Assembly (NCBI RefSeq): GCF_040529335.1
Contig: NZ_CP159534.1
Coordinates: forward strand, 7,564,001 to 7,628,000
Length of the DNA stretch: 64,000 nucleotides
Direction: 5' to 3'
Origin: Streptomyces sp. HUAS MG91
GTDB lineage: Bacteria; Actinomycetota; Actinomycetes; Streptomycetales; Streptomycetaceae
Shown here: positions 9,166-17,228 of the stretch, piece after piece
Position numbering within the stretch: the stretch's first letter is position 1
Layout: the number at the start of each line of letters is the position of its first letter
Made by a program: the position numbers and the translations under genes
Notes under the pieces: generated by a model
Databases searched by the model: none
Told to the model about the DNA's origin: nothing
Seen by the model: only the letters and a program-made list of their open reading frames with translations

Positions 9166-9504
9166 TCGCGCAGTTCCCCGCGCCCCTGGGTGGTTCGTTC
9201 ACCCGCGGCCCGGCGGCCGCTTCTCGCGCAGTTCCCCGCGCCCCTGAGATGCGCACTGCGTGCGCCATCTCATCAAGAGAGGCGCTCCCGTGCGGTAGCC
9301 CATCGAGAGATGTGCGCCTTGTGCGGTAGCCCATCGAGAGGTGCGCCCCCGTGCGGTAGCCATCAATGGAGGCGCGCCCCGTGCGGTAGCCCACCGAGAG
9401 AGGTGCCCCCGTGCGGCAGCTCATCGAGGGAGGCGCGGCGGAGCCGCAGCCTCAGGGGGAGGCTGCGCGCAGCGCATGCCTCAGGGGCGCGGGGAACTGC
9501 GCGA
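9166..9504. repeat. Composite intergenic repeat, copy 2, with internal 30-bp tandem units
   Basis: This fills most of the gap between the aminotransferase and dehydrogenase genes. Two direct copies of the 22-bp core (9166-9187, 9224-9245) are followed by GAGATGCGCACTGCGTGCGC, as in copy 1. About six imperfect units of 29-31 bp follow (9271-9450), most containing GTGCGGTAGCC and CATCGAGAG, then the GCAGCCTCAG...GCATGCCTC arm and an inverted core at 9483-9504. The units stay open in several frames because their length is near a multiple of three, but no ribosome site or conserved product is seen. I treat it as non-coding. Confidence 0.85.
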
Positions 9505-9572
9505 CCAGCCACCCACCCACCCGCAGCCGACCCACCCGCCCCAACCACCCCTCACCCCAGGGAGCCCGCACC

Positions 9573-11033
9573 ATGACCACGCCCCCCGTCATCACCGCCG
9601 TACCGAAAAACCTCCACATCAACGGCACCTGGCCCCCGGCGACAGCCCACCGCACGATGCCCGTCGACAACCCCGCGACCAACACCACCCTCTGCCACGT
9701 CGCGGACGCCGGCCCCGACGACGCCGCCCTCGCCCTGACGGCGGCGACCCGGGCCCAGCCGGCCTGGGCCGCCACCGCCCCCAGGGAACGCTCCGAGATC
9801 CTGCGTCGAGCCCACGAACTCCTCCTGGACCGCACCGAGGACCTGGCCCTGCTGATGACCCTGGAGATGGGCAAGCCCCTCGCGGAGGCCCGCGGAGAAG
9901 TGGCGTACGCGGCGGAGTTCTTCCGCTGGTTCGCCGAGGAGGCGGTCCGGATCGACGGCGGTTACGCCACCAGCCCGGACGGCCGCAACCGCCACCTGGT
10001 GCTGCGTCAGCCCGTCGGCCCCTGCCTGCTGATCACCCCGTGGAACTTCCCGCTGGCCATGGGCACCCGCAAGATAGGCCCCGCCGTCGCCGCGGGCTGC
10101 ACCATGATCCTCAAGCCGGCCCCGCAGACCCCCCTGTCCACCCTCGCGCTGACCGGCATCCTCACCGAGGCGGGACTGCCCCCGGGCGTCCTGAACGTCC
10201 TGACCACCTCCGACGCGGCGGGCGTGGTCGAACCCCTGCTGCGCGGCGGCGGCATCCGCAAGCTGTCCTTCACCGGCTCCACCCAGGTGGGCCGCATCCT
10301 GCTCGCCCAGTGCGCCGACACCGTCGTACGCACCTCGCTCGAACTCGGCGGCAACGCCCCGCTGATCGTGTTCGAGGACGCCGACCTGGACGCCGCCGTG
10401 AACGGGGCCATGGTCGCCAAGATGCGGAACATGGGGGAGGCCTGCACGGCCGCCAACCGCATCTACGTGCACACGGCCGTCGCCGAGGAGTTCGCCGCCC
10501 GCCTCACGGCCCGCATGGCCGCCCTGAACGTCGGCGACGGCACCGCCCCCGGCACCGACGTCGGCCCCCTCATCGACGGCGCGGGCCGCGACAAGGTCGT
10601 CCGGCTCGTACGCGACGCGGTCGGACGCGGCGCGAAGATCCTCACCGGCGGCGAAGTCCCCGAGGGCGAGGGGAACTTCTACCCGCCGACGGTGCTCGCC
10701 CAGGTGCCCCGCGACGCCGACCTCACCACCACGGAGATCTTCGGCCCGGTCGCAGCCCTGTTCACCTTCGACGACGAGGACGACGTCGTACAGGTCGCCA
10801 ACGACACGGAATGGGGCCTCGTCAGTTACGTCTTCACCCGCGACCTCGACCGCGCGCTGCGCGTCGGCGAACGGCTGGAGACCGGCATGGTCGGCATCAA
10901 CACCGGCCTCGTCTCCAACCCGGCCGCGCCCTTCGGCGGCGTCAAACAGTCGGGCCTCGGCCGCGAGGGCGGACGCGTCGGCATCGAGGAGTTCCTGGAG
11001 TACAAGTACCTCGCGATCCCCACGGGCGCCTAG
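9573..11033 (+). CDS. NAD(P)-dependent aldehyde dehydrogenase, succinate-semialdehyde-dehydrogenase-like
   Basis: ATG 9573 (MTTPPVITAVPKNLHINGTW) gives 486 residues, normal for the family. LLITPWNFPLAM binds the cofactor, FTGSTQVGR is the glycine turn, E257 in LELGGNAP is the general base, and C291 in the GEACTAANR segment is the catalytic thiol. TLEMGKPLAEARGEV is characteristic of GabD-like enzymes. It would oxidise succinate semialdehyde, or a related aldehyde, to the acid in the cytoplasm. The upstream aminotransferase fits the preceding transamination step, although the repeat-filled gap makes a shared transcript uncertain. Confidence 0.9.
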   Translation: MTTPPVITAVPKNLHINGTWPPATAHRTMPVDNPATNTTLCHVADAGPDDAALALTAATRAQPAWAATAPRERSEILRRAHELLLDRTEDLALLMTLEMGKPLAEARGEVAYAAEFFRWFAEEAVRIDGGYATSPDGRNRHLVLRQPVGPCLLITPWNFPLAMGTRKIGPAVAAGCTMILKPAPQTPLSTLALTGILTEAGLPPGVLNVLTTSDAAGVVEPLLRGGGIRKLSFTGSTQVGRILLAQCADTVVRTSLELGGNAPLIVFEDADLDAAVNGAMVAKMRNMGEACTAANRIYVHTAVAEEFAARLTARMAALNVGDGTAPGTDVGPLIDGAGRDKVVRLVRDAVGRGAKILTGGEVPEGEGNFYPPTVLAQVPRDADLTTTEIFGPVAALFTFDDEDDVVQVANDTEWGLVSYVFTRDLDRALRVGERLETGMVGINTGLVSNPAAPFGGVKQSGLGREGGRVGIEEFLEYKYLAIPTGA

Positions 11034-11054
11034 CGCGGGTTTCGAAAGTGCTGG

Positions 11055-11297
11055 TCACGGCCACTCATTGATGGCTGCGACCAGCACCGTTGCTTCGTAG
11101 CGCACCGCCAATTCGTCGAACCTCGTGGCTACTGCGCGGTGCCGTTTCAGCCGGTGGACCCGCACGAGGATGGAGTCGACACTGAAATCCCAGGTGATTA
11201 GGCCATTGGCATCGGCGTCGACCTGCAATTCCTGGAGCAGGCGCTTCCAAGTTCCGTCGCGTTGCCAGCGCCGGAAAAGCCCGTTGACCGTTTCCAT
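11055..11297 (-). pseudogene. Transposase fragment (IS5-like), internally deleted
   Basis: The 80-codon frame starts METVNGLFRRWQRDGTWKRL, the N-terminal region of a common actinomycete IS5-type transposase, and continues through GLITWDFSVDS. It then jumps to RHRAVATRFDELAVRYEATV, which resembles the C-terminal end of the same family. The catalytic core between these pieces is missing, so it is a remnant joined by an internal deletion. The reading frame upstream of the methionine is also lost. It ends 21 bases after the aldehyde dehydrogenase and marks the left edge of the accessory island. Confidence 0.7.
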
Positions 11298-11348
11298 ACC
11301 GGGCTGCCGCCCAGACCAGATCCAAGGTCGACCGGGTTTCTTGTCCAG

Positions 11349-11942
11349 CTACAGGCCACTGGGATGCGCCGAGAGCCAGTCGGGATGAGTTGCCTTCAAG
11401 GAGTCACGCCCGGCGGTGCTGGGGGCAAACACATCCACACCTCCGGGATAGGGACGGAAGACCCAGCGCAGGTCTGGCGGGGCGAGGGTGACCGCGATGC
11501 TGATGTCGACCGCGGCCAGTCGGAGGAGGGGGTCCAGCGAGTTCCCGGTGCGCGCGCGGGAGCTCGCATGCACGTGCTGGTAGACAAGGTCATCCGGGTC
11601 GTCATCGTCGGAGAGCCAACTCTCCCAATGCCGCGCGTGCGGATCGACCCGCTGCAGTTCTGATCTGCGAGGTCCCGGCTCGGGGTGTCCACCCCACTCC
11701 GTGGTGATCACCCACAGTAGGTCGTCATCGGGACCCAGTTCCTCCAAGAGCACGCGTTGACGCTCAAGCACGATGGCATACTCATCCTCGTTCTCGGGAT
11801 ACTCCTTGGAGTCCGGGAGGCTGTGGAAACGCACCCACCGCTCCGGATAGACGTGACGCAGCGAAGCACCCGGCGGAGCCGGCCACTGCCGCTCCCACAG
11901 AATCGACAGGGCGTCGAGGTTTTGTTTCACTCCGCTGATCAT
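11349..11942 (-). CDS. DUF3885-like hypothetical protein
   Basis: ATG 11942 follows AAGGTGG at a suitable distance and gives 197 residues. An upstream extension in the open frame lacks a good start. The protein is soluble and acidic, with tryptophan-rich segments: WVRFHSLPDSKEYPENEDEY near the N-terminus and FRPYPGGVDVFAPSTAGRD near the C-terminus. These fit the DUF3885 family as I remember it; the function is unknown. Several codons end in A or T, unlike the flanking genes, consistent with an acquired segment. It lies between a transposase fragment and other debris. Confidence 0.65.
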   Translation of the reverse strand: MISGVKQNLDALSILWERQWPAPPGASLRHVYPERWVRFHSLPDSKEYPENEDEYAIVLERQRVLLEELGPDDDLLWVITTEWGGHPEPGPRRSELQRVDPHARHWESWLSDDDDPDDLVYQHVHASSRARTGNSLDPLLRLAAVDISIAVTLAPPDLRWVFRPYPGGVDVFAPSTAGRDSLKATHPDWLSAHPSGL

Positions 11943-12104
11943 GCACGACCACCTTAAGGATGCCCAGGGAACCCCGTTCGGTGCAGGTATGACCGGCACT
12001 TTCGAAACAGGTCCCAGGGGTCGTCTTGGACCTGTCCCGTAACTGGTCAGAGTGAGCGACAGCGCCATGGCAACAGCGCTGGCTCAGGTTGCGAGGCGGT
12101 CCAT

Positions 12105-12308
12105 TCACCTGGCTGATCGCATAAGGGTTTCCCGCCACGCGTCTTTCACATCGTGGGAGTCATCTATGGAGGGATCTCGGCTTCCGCCAGGTGCGTAGGC
12201 CGGGGACCGGTCAGCGCGGAGCGGTACATGGGCGCAGTACCAGGCCCGCTCGGCGCTTGCCTTCTCGGCGACCGTTCCGGTCCGTAGATGGTCGAGCAGT
12301 GCGGTCAT
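12105..12308 (-). pseudogene. Short hypothetical ORF, probable gene fragment
   Basis: ATG 12308 opens a 67-codon frame (MTALLDHLRTGTVAEKASAE...). There is no clear ribosome site. The segment around EKASAERAWYCAHVPL and the late KDAWRETLM resemble pieces of longer alpha-helical streptomycete proteins, so I suspect a truncated end rather than a complete gene. A genuine small protein cannot be excluded. It lies in the island between the DUF3885-like gene and the MITE-like element. Confidence 0.3.
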
Positions 12309-12419
12309 GACCCGGCATCGCGTGCCTGCACGACCTCGCACTCACCGGATAGGTCAACGGACGGCACCGCAGCCGACCCTGCCCTCACCAGGTCCAGGAT
12401 CAGTTGCGGGACAAGCCTT

Positions 12420-12564
12420 AAAGGGTGTTGCACAAGGCCCGAGCGATCTCCAGATCCAGCCTGCGGGCCCCGGCCAGGTCGGTGGAAAACGGTGCACAAA
12501 CGGGCAGTTGATCATGCTTGCGGTGGCCGCATCCGGTCGTGATCGCCGTTGTGCAACACCCTTT
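12420..12564. mobile_element. MITE-like element with perfect 16-bp inverted ends
   Basis: AAAGGGTGTTGCACAA at 12420-12435 is exactly complementary to the sequence at 12549-12564, bounding 145 bp with no convincing gene. The inner flanks are weakly similar too (CGAGCGATC near the left end, GTGATCGC near the right). Short length, terminal inverted repeats and the setting among transposase fragments suggest a non-autonomous element derived from an insertion sequence. No clean target-site duplication is visible (CCTTA left, GGACA right). The rest of the 376-base gap 12309-12684 shows nothing else I can name. Confidence 0.6.
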
Positions 12565-12684
12565 GGACAGGCAGATCGATATCCAGGCGTGAGGGGATCG
12601 CTCCCTCGAACAGCGCAGCCAGCAGGCGGCGTGCTGCCTGCCAGGCGACCATGCCAGAAATGGACGGACGTTCGGAGGTGTCCT

Positions 12685-13182
12685 ATGGCGGATGAGCAGC
12701 AGTGGAACCACTCGTCTCCGTCTCCGCAAGGGTGGCAAGTCCCCCCGGGTGCTGCCGGCCGGCAGGCGCCACCGCAGAAAAAGCAGCCCAACAAGTGGAA
12801 GATCGGCTGTCTGGGCTGCGGCGGTCTGATCGTTCTGATCGGGATCATTATCACGATCGTGCTCGTGACCAGTGTCAACCACGAGGCCAACAAGAAGGTG
12901 AAGATCGTTTATAAGGTGACCGGATCTGCTGAGAACGTCTCGGTTACCTACAGCTCGTGGCGGGACGGCGACTGGTCCACAAGCCAGAGCGACGTCAAGC
13001 GCCTGCCATGGACGAAGGAGCAGGAGACGAGCGGGTTGCTGAGGGGCGGCTCGCTGACCGTGACCACCGGGGCATCTGGTGGCACCGCAACCTGCTCCGT
13101 ATCCGTCGACGACGGCAAGCCGAAAACCGCCACAGCATCGGGTACCTATGCCACAGCTGACTGCAACGGGTTCGGCGACTGA
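12685..13182 (+). CDS. MmpS-like membrane-anchored transport accessory protein
   Basis: ATG 12685 follows GGAGGTG and gives 165 residues. Residues 1-38 are hydrophilic and proline-rich. A single membrane helix follows (CGGLIVLIGIIITIVLV, about 47-63), then an exported beta-rich domain with YKVTGSAENVSVTYSS and a glycine/threonine-rich end. This is the plan of actinobacterial MmpS-type proteins, which in mycobacteria assist MmpL export pumps. No MmpL gene is in the window, so the partner is unknown. Codon use is slightly less GC-biased than in the core genes. Confidence 0.72.
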   Translation: MADEQQWNHSSPSPQGWQVPPGAAGRQAPPQKKQPNKWKIGCLGCGGLIVLIGIIITIVLVTSVNHEANKKVKIVYKVTGSAENVSVTYSSWRDGDWSTSQSDVKRLPWTKEQETSGLLRGGSLTVTTGASGGTATCSVSVDDGKPKTATASGTYATADCNGFGD

Positions 13183-13265
13183 CAAGCTGGCAGATTGAGC
13201 TGGCGCTCGAGGCTGGGCTGCTCGCGCACCGATGACACGAGCCCGCCAGCGCCGCGGCCCGCGAG

Positions 13266-13709
13266 CTACCTCGGTTGTCGACTCTCGTCATGCCGCGCTT
13301 GGGTGTCTGTCTTGTGGCGCGGCAGCTCGATGGCAGCGGTGCGGGTGACGGCAGACAGCACTGCCGCGATGTAGACGGATGGGAAGGGGAAGCTGGTGGT
13401 GCGCGTTCCCAGGAGAACTGCTGTCGCGACGGCATCTGCGCACACGGTCGGATTCCATGTGCGGTGCCCGCTTGCAAGCACCCATGGGGCTGGTGTGAGA
13501 CACAGGAGCCCGAGCAGTTTCACTCCGGCTGCTGGTGTGCCGAGCATCCACAAGACAGCGATCTCCAGGTAGCGCAGCGAAGCAAGGCTGGCAATGGCCG
13601 TCGCAGTGGCCAGGGTGACCAGGATGCCATCAGTGGCAGACCGGCGACGGAGACCAATCACCGTACCGATGGCGATGCACAAGCAGATCAGTGCCCCGTA
13701 GACGTACAT
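13266..13709 (-). CDS. Small multi-pass membrane protein, unknown function
   Basis: The 147-residue frame starts at ATG 13709 with only a weak purine stretch (AGAAAG) upstream. About four hydrophobic segments are visible (YGALICLCIAIGTVIGL, LVTLATATAIASLASL, LLGLLCLTPAPWVLA and FPSVYIAAVLSAVT), followed by a charged tail rich in H, D and R. Third positions are visibly less GC-rich than in core genes. I do not recognise a family. Membrane location is inferred from hydrophobicity; the island position suggests horizontal origin. Confidence 0.55.
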   Translation of the reverse strand: MYVYGALICLCIAIGTVIGLRRRSATDGILVTLATATAIASLASLRYLEIAVLWMLGTPAAGVKLLGLLCLTPAPWVLASGHRTWNPTVCADAVATAVLLGTRTTSFPFPSVYIAAVLSAVTRTAAIELPRHKTDTQARHDESRQPR

Positions 13710-13793
13710 GCTGGTTCTTTCTATCGGGAAGGTTCGGGGCGGTTCCGCGCCTGACGGTGCGGAACCGCCCCGTGTCTGTGCTAGTGGCTGTAG

Positions 13794-14108
13794 TTGGGGT
13801 CGGGTGCCTTGTCGGGTGCTCCGCAGAAGATCGCGGAGGAGGGGTCGGTTCCCGGGACAGTGAGCGCGGCGATGCTCCAGGGGGTTGCCCCCACCCCCGG
13901 TGGCCGCTGGTCATATTGCAGGCAGCATACGGGTGCGTCGACTGGTCGGGGCCACCCGCGCGACGCTGCGGCAAAGAAGAAGTGGGGCCTGGCCCTCGGA
14001 AACGGCATCTGGTCGCAGATTCCCAACTACTGCACGCTCTACTGTCATCCCTACGGTCGCGGAAATAAGAAGAAGACGTACTGCGTGTATGTCGACTACG
14101 AGGATTGA
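13794..14108 (+). CDS. Doubtful small cysteine-containing ORF
   Basis: This frame has coding-like third positions only in its last about 50 codons (13960-14108), which read WGLALGNGIWSQIPNYCTLY and end in a short Cys- and Tyr-rich tail. TTG 13794 directly follows a stop; internal GTG and ATG codons are alternatives, none with a good ribosome site. An overlapping minus-strand frame (13781-14026) looks coding-like at its own 3' end. Only one can be right, and the region may be debris. No family is recognised. Confidence 0.25.
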   Translation: MGSGALSGAPQKIAEEGSVPGTVSAAMLQGVAPTPGGRWSYCRQHTGASTGRGHPRDAAAKKKWGLALGNGIWSQIPNYCTLYCHPYGRGNKKKTYCVYVDYED

Positions 14109-14126
14109 ACTTTCAACGGGAAGAAC

Positions 14127-14440
14127 ATGGGTCAGAGGGGGCATTATCACGGCCTATTGGAGCAAGGGGCAGAGCGGCCCGAAGGGACGTGGCACATGCC
14201 TGGCGGAGAAGGACGACTGAACATGCCTCCGGCCTCTCGACGGTACAAACCGGGCGACAGGGTTCGACCGAAAGAGAAGACCGACCACCCTGAGGACCCG
14301 GTCGGCACCGTGCTCATGCGCATCTCAACCGACGAACTCAGCGTGCAATTGGCCCCGTTGTTTAGGGTCTCCAAGTCCGCCGCGGACCGGATCGTCGCCC
14401 ACCTCGGGCCGTTGCTCGCCCTGCGGCCTCGATCCACTTT
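14127..14440 (+). pseudogene. Chimeric remnant: hypothetical N-terminus fused to a transposase fragment
   Basis: An open frame from ATG 14127 (or ATG 14223 behind GGAGAAGG) encodes a basic segment with RRYKPGDRVRPKEKTDHP. It then runs without a stop into RVSKSAADRIVAHLGPLLAL (about 14360-14420), which matches the middle of a DDE transposase family common in streptomycetes. The transposase similarity stops abruptly, and the frame continues antisense into the cupin gene. I read this as an interrupted small gene joined to an insertion-sequence fragment. It marks the right edge of the island. Confidence 0.5.
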
Positions 14441-14482
14441 CGATACACCCCCTGGCGGAACCCAGGACGAGAACGGCGCCGG

Positions 14483-15661
14483 TCACAGTCGTTCCACCGC
14501 CCGGAACCCGGCGAGGCGGGACAGCAATGAGCGGGCGGGCGGGGCGAGTTCGCCCACCAGAACCGTTTCGCCCGCGTTCAACAGGCCGACGACGGCGGAG
14601 AGTTCCGGCGCGGACAGGTCCGTCTCCAGGACATGGCCGCAGGCCGCCACGAGTTGCCGGCCGCCGACCTCGGACCACAGGACGCGCTCGGTCGCCCGTA
14701 CCGCGTCGTCGTCGGTGAAGTAGCCGGGGCGCGCGGGCGGCGGCACCGGGTGCAGGCCGCCGTTGGTGGCCTGGAGCAGTGCCTCGCGGGCCACCCGGCG
14801 CTCCAGGGCCGCGGGCCGCGCCGCCTGCCGGAAGTGGTCGAGCGCCGCCGCGAGCACCGGCGGCAGCCCGGCGGGCAGATCGTCCGGCGGGTCGCCGCCG
14901 GGTACGTGGATGCCGTCACCGCCCCACCCCTCCTGCGGGGAGACGGGGTTCGGGCCCGGCGCGAGGAGCGAGGGCAGCCCGGTGCCGTGGCGCGTCCGCT
15001 CGCGAGGGATGCCGATGTGTACGGTCGCCGTGGCCCCGGAGGCGCCCGGGACGGGATCCGCCGTGTGCCGGTAGCCCGCGGGCCAGTACACGAGATCGCC
15101 GGGGACCGCCTCCGCCGCCGACCAGTGCCCGTCCCGGCCGAGCCGCAGCCGCCGGGCGCCCAGGGCCACGTACAGGAAGCCCGCGCCGCGCCGGACGGCC
15201 GGCGGGGCGGGTACGCAGGATCCGTGCAGGAGGGTCGTCGTCGCGCCGGCGCCCGGCTGGCCCACCTGCTCCCACAGGCCGGTGAGGAAGTCCCGCTCCC
15301 GCGCCCACAGCGGGTGGTGGGCGGAGTGCAGGCACAGGACCATGAGGGAGAACGATTCTCCGGCGAGCTGTCCCGTCACCCGCCGGTCGTAGGCGTCGAA
15401 GGAGGCGTCCTCGGGCCGGGGCAGCAGATCCCCGGGATCCACGAGGTGGCGCTGCCCGGCGCTGAACCGGATCCGGTGCGCCGCGCCGGGCCGCTGCGCC
15501 GCGATGACGGCGCTCTCGAAGAGTTCGTTCGGGTCGAACGGCGGACGGGGCAGTCCCGTGCCGCGGATCAGGACGGGGCGCCGGTCCCAGTACTCGGCGG
15601 CGAAGCGGCGCCAGTCCAGGGTGTCGAGGATCTCCAGGGGCGCCGGGGAGCACGGATTCAT
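14483..15661 (-). CDS. Cupin/JmjC-like protein A (ribosomal-oxygenase-like fold)
   Basis: ATG 15661 overlaps the stop of the upstream cupin gene by four bases (ATGA), giving 392 residues. LDWRRFAAEYWDRRPVLIRG is the typical N-terminal entry of JmjC-type cupins of the YcfD/NO66 group. The barrel core appears as GAGFLYVALGARRLRLG and PGDLVYWPAGYRHTADPVPG. The second-strand histidine is present, but where active enzymes have HxD before the FL strand this protein has AVR, so iron binding and hydroxylase activity are doubtful. A winged-helix-like C-terminal region with an AACGHVLETD segment follows. It pairs with protein B. Confidence 0.75.
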   Translation of the reverse strand: MNPCSPAPLEILDTLDWRRFAAEYWDRRPVLIRGTGLPRPPFDPNELFESAVIAAQRPGAAHRIRFSAGQRHLVDPGDLLPRPEDASFDAYDRRVTGQLAGESFSLMVLCLHSAHHPLWARERDFLTGLWEQVGQPGAGATTTLLHGSCVPAPPAVRRGAGFLYVALGARRLRLGRDGHWSAAEAVPGDLVYWPAGYRHTADPVPGASGATATVHIGIPRERTRHGTGLPSLLAPGPNPVSPQEGWGGDGIHVPGGDPPDDLPAGLPPVLAAALDHFRQAARPAALERRVAREALLQATNGGLHPVPPPARPGYFTDDDAVRATERVLWSEVGGRQLVAACGHVLETDLSAPELSAVVGLLNAGETVLVGELAPPARSLLSRLAGFRAVERL

Positions 15662-16896
15662 GAGCGGCGCTCCGGGCGGTCCGGGGCCGCCGTCAGGGCC
15701 CTCGCGCGGTACGACTCGACGAGCAGGGAGAGGAGTTCGGGGTCGTCGGCCGAGGTGCGGGCGGTGCGGGCCAGTTCCGTGACGGTGACGGCGCGGGGTG
15801 CGGTGCGCAGCAGGGCGAGGACGGCGTCGGCGCCGGCCGGGCGTGCCGTCCAGGCGTGGCCGTTCGCCGCCCACACCGTGTCGCCGCCCTCGCGGGGCAG
15901 CCGGACGATCTCGGCGGCGCGCCGTAATCGGTGCCGGGGCGTGAGCCGGACGGCGGGCCGGCGCGGCGGCGCCGGGTCCAGACCGGCCGCGGAGCGCAGC
16001 GCGGCCCAGCGCAGCAGCAGCGCCCGCTCGGGGCCCGGCCCGGCCAGCGTCTCCGTGAGGAGGGCCGCCGACGCGGCGAGCCGGGGCGGCACGCCGAGCC
16101 GCCCGTCGGGGGCCGCCGGCATCGGGTGCGGCAGGGTGAGCTGCCCGTCCGGGTGCCCGGGGCCGGCACGCATCAGGTCCGCGAGGACGTCGGCCACGAG
16201 CGGCAGCGCCGAGGTGGTCCGCGCGGGGACGCTCAGCCGCAGCGTGGTGCACCGGCCGGGCCGGTGGTCGAGGTGGCTGCCGCCGGCCGGCCAGTGGACC
16301 ATGTCGCCCGCGCGGGCCCGCAGCGCGTACTCGGTGCCGGTGTGCTCGGGGCGCACCCGTACCGTCAGCTCGCCGTCGAGCACCCAGGTCAGCGCGGCCG
16401 CGTCGGTCCGGGCCGCGGTGTCCTCCACGGAATGGTGCCGGTCGCCGACGGCCAGCTCCGCCGTGATGGGCAGCGGGGCCTGCCCGACGTACCGCCACAG
16501 CTCCGCGAGGACGTCCCGCACCCGCGACCAGAGCGTGAAGTCGTGGCTGAGCGGATCGGAGACCGTGAGCAGCCAGCCGTCACCGGCGAGGCGGGGCTCC
16601 CGGGCGAGCCGCTCGGCGTATCCGGCCGGGTCCCGGTCGCCGGGCCCCGGCAGCAGCGGGCCCGGGTCCCGCAGCCAGCCGTCCGCCGTCGCCAGGCGCA
16701 CCTGTCCGGGCGCGGCCGCCGCGATCGCGGCCCGCACCAGGGCGTGGGCGTCGGCCGGGCCGAGGCCCAGCGGCCGGACACCGGGGACCACCACCGGCTC
16801 CCTCGCCCAGTGGACCCGCGCGAAGCGCCGCCAGTCCTGTCCGGGCGCGGGTCCGGACGGGTCGTGGCCTGGAACGGGTGCGGCGCTGGCGTTCAT
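15658..16896 (-). CDS. Cupin/JmjC-like protein B, first gene of cupin pair
   Basis: The 412-residue protein starts at ATG 16896 and shares its layout with protein A: DWRRFARVHWAREPVVVPG at the N-terminus, a barrel strand pair LTWVLDGELTVRVRP and GDMVHWPAGGSHLDHRPG, and an alpha-helical C-terminal part. As in A, the HxD position is not obvious (ARTDAAA precedes the strand), although an HHSVED segment lies upstream and could supply ligands. Two coupled paralogues suggest a heterodimer. The pair is divergent from the bL37-like gene at 17229. The intervening 332 bases show no further gene except that ribosomal protein's leader. Confidence 0.72.
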   Translation of the reverse strand: MNASAAPVPGHDPSGPAPGQDWRRFARVHWAREPVVVPGVRPLGLGPADAHALVRAAIAAAAPGQVRLATADGWLRDPGPLLPGPGDRDPAGYAERLAREPRLAGDGWLLTVSDPLSHDFTLWSRVRDVLAELWRYVGQAPLPITAELAVGDRHHSVEDTAARTDAAALTWVLDGELTVRVRPEHTGTEYALRARAGDMVHWPAGGSHLDHRPGRCTTLRLSVPARTTSALPLVADVLADLMRAGPGHPDGQLTLPHPMPAAPDGRLGVPPRLAASAALLTETLAGPGPERALLLRWAALRSAAGLDPAPPRRPAVRLTPRHRLRRAAEIVRLPREGGDTVWAANGHAWTARPAGADAVLALLRTAPRAVTVTELARTARTSADDPELLSLLVESYRARALTAAPDRPERRS

Positions 16897-17228
16897 CGGG
16901 TCCGGGGGCTCCTGAGTCCCTCATCAAGGGGTTCGACGGGCCCCGCGACCTTGTCAGAGCGTTTCCCGCGCCGTCAACGCCTTAAGGAGAAGATGTGAAC
17001 ATCTGGCGCGGAACAGACGCCTCGCCCCACGCCTCCCACTGGCCCCAAAAGCCCCACGGGCCTCAGACGGCGCTGCCTGCCTTCCGGCCCACCGGCGAAA
17101 GATTCCAGCCATCGAGGCGTGCGGGTGACGCGCGGTGCCGAAGGGGCCGGATCGCGGGCGAGGGGGCCATGTGGAATGGTGGTGGGGCGAAATGCCCTGA
17201 ATGCCCGCTCTCTCCGGAGGAGGTCCTC

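Noticed and set aside
9271..9450. Possible CRISPR array
   Set aside because: Units are contiguous with no unique spacers and no cas genes nearby.
13691..14068. Lipoprotein-like frame with an LVGC motif
   Set aside because: The signal-like piece is short, third positions are not coding-like and the continuation is low-complexity; it overlaps better candidates.
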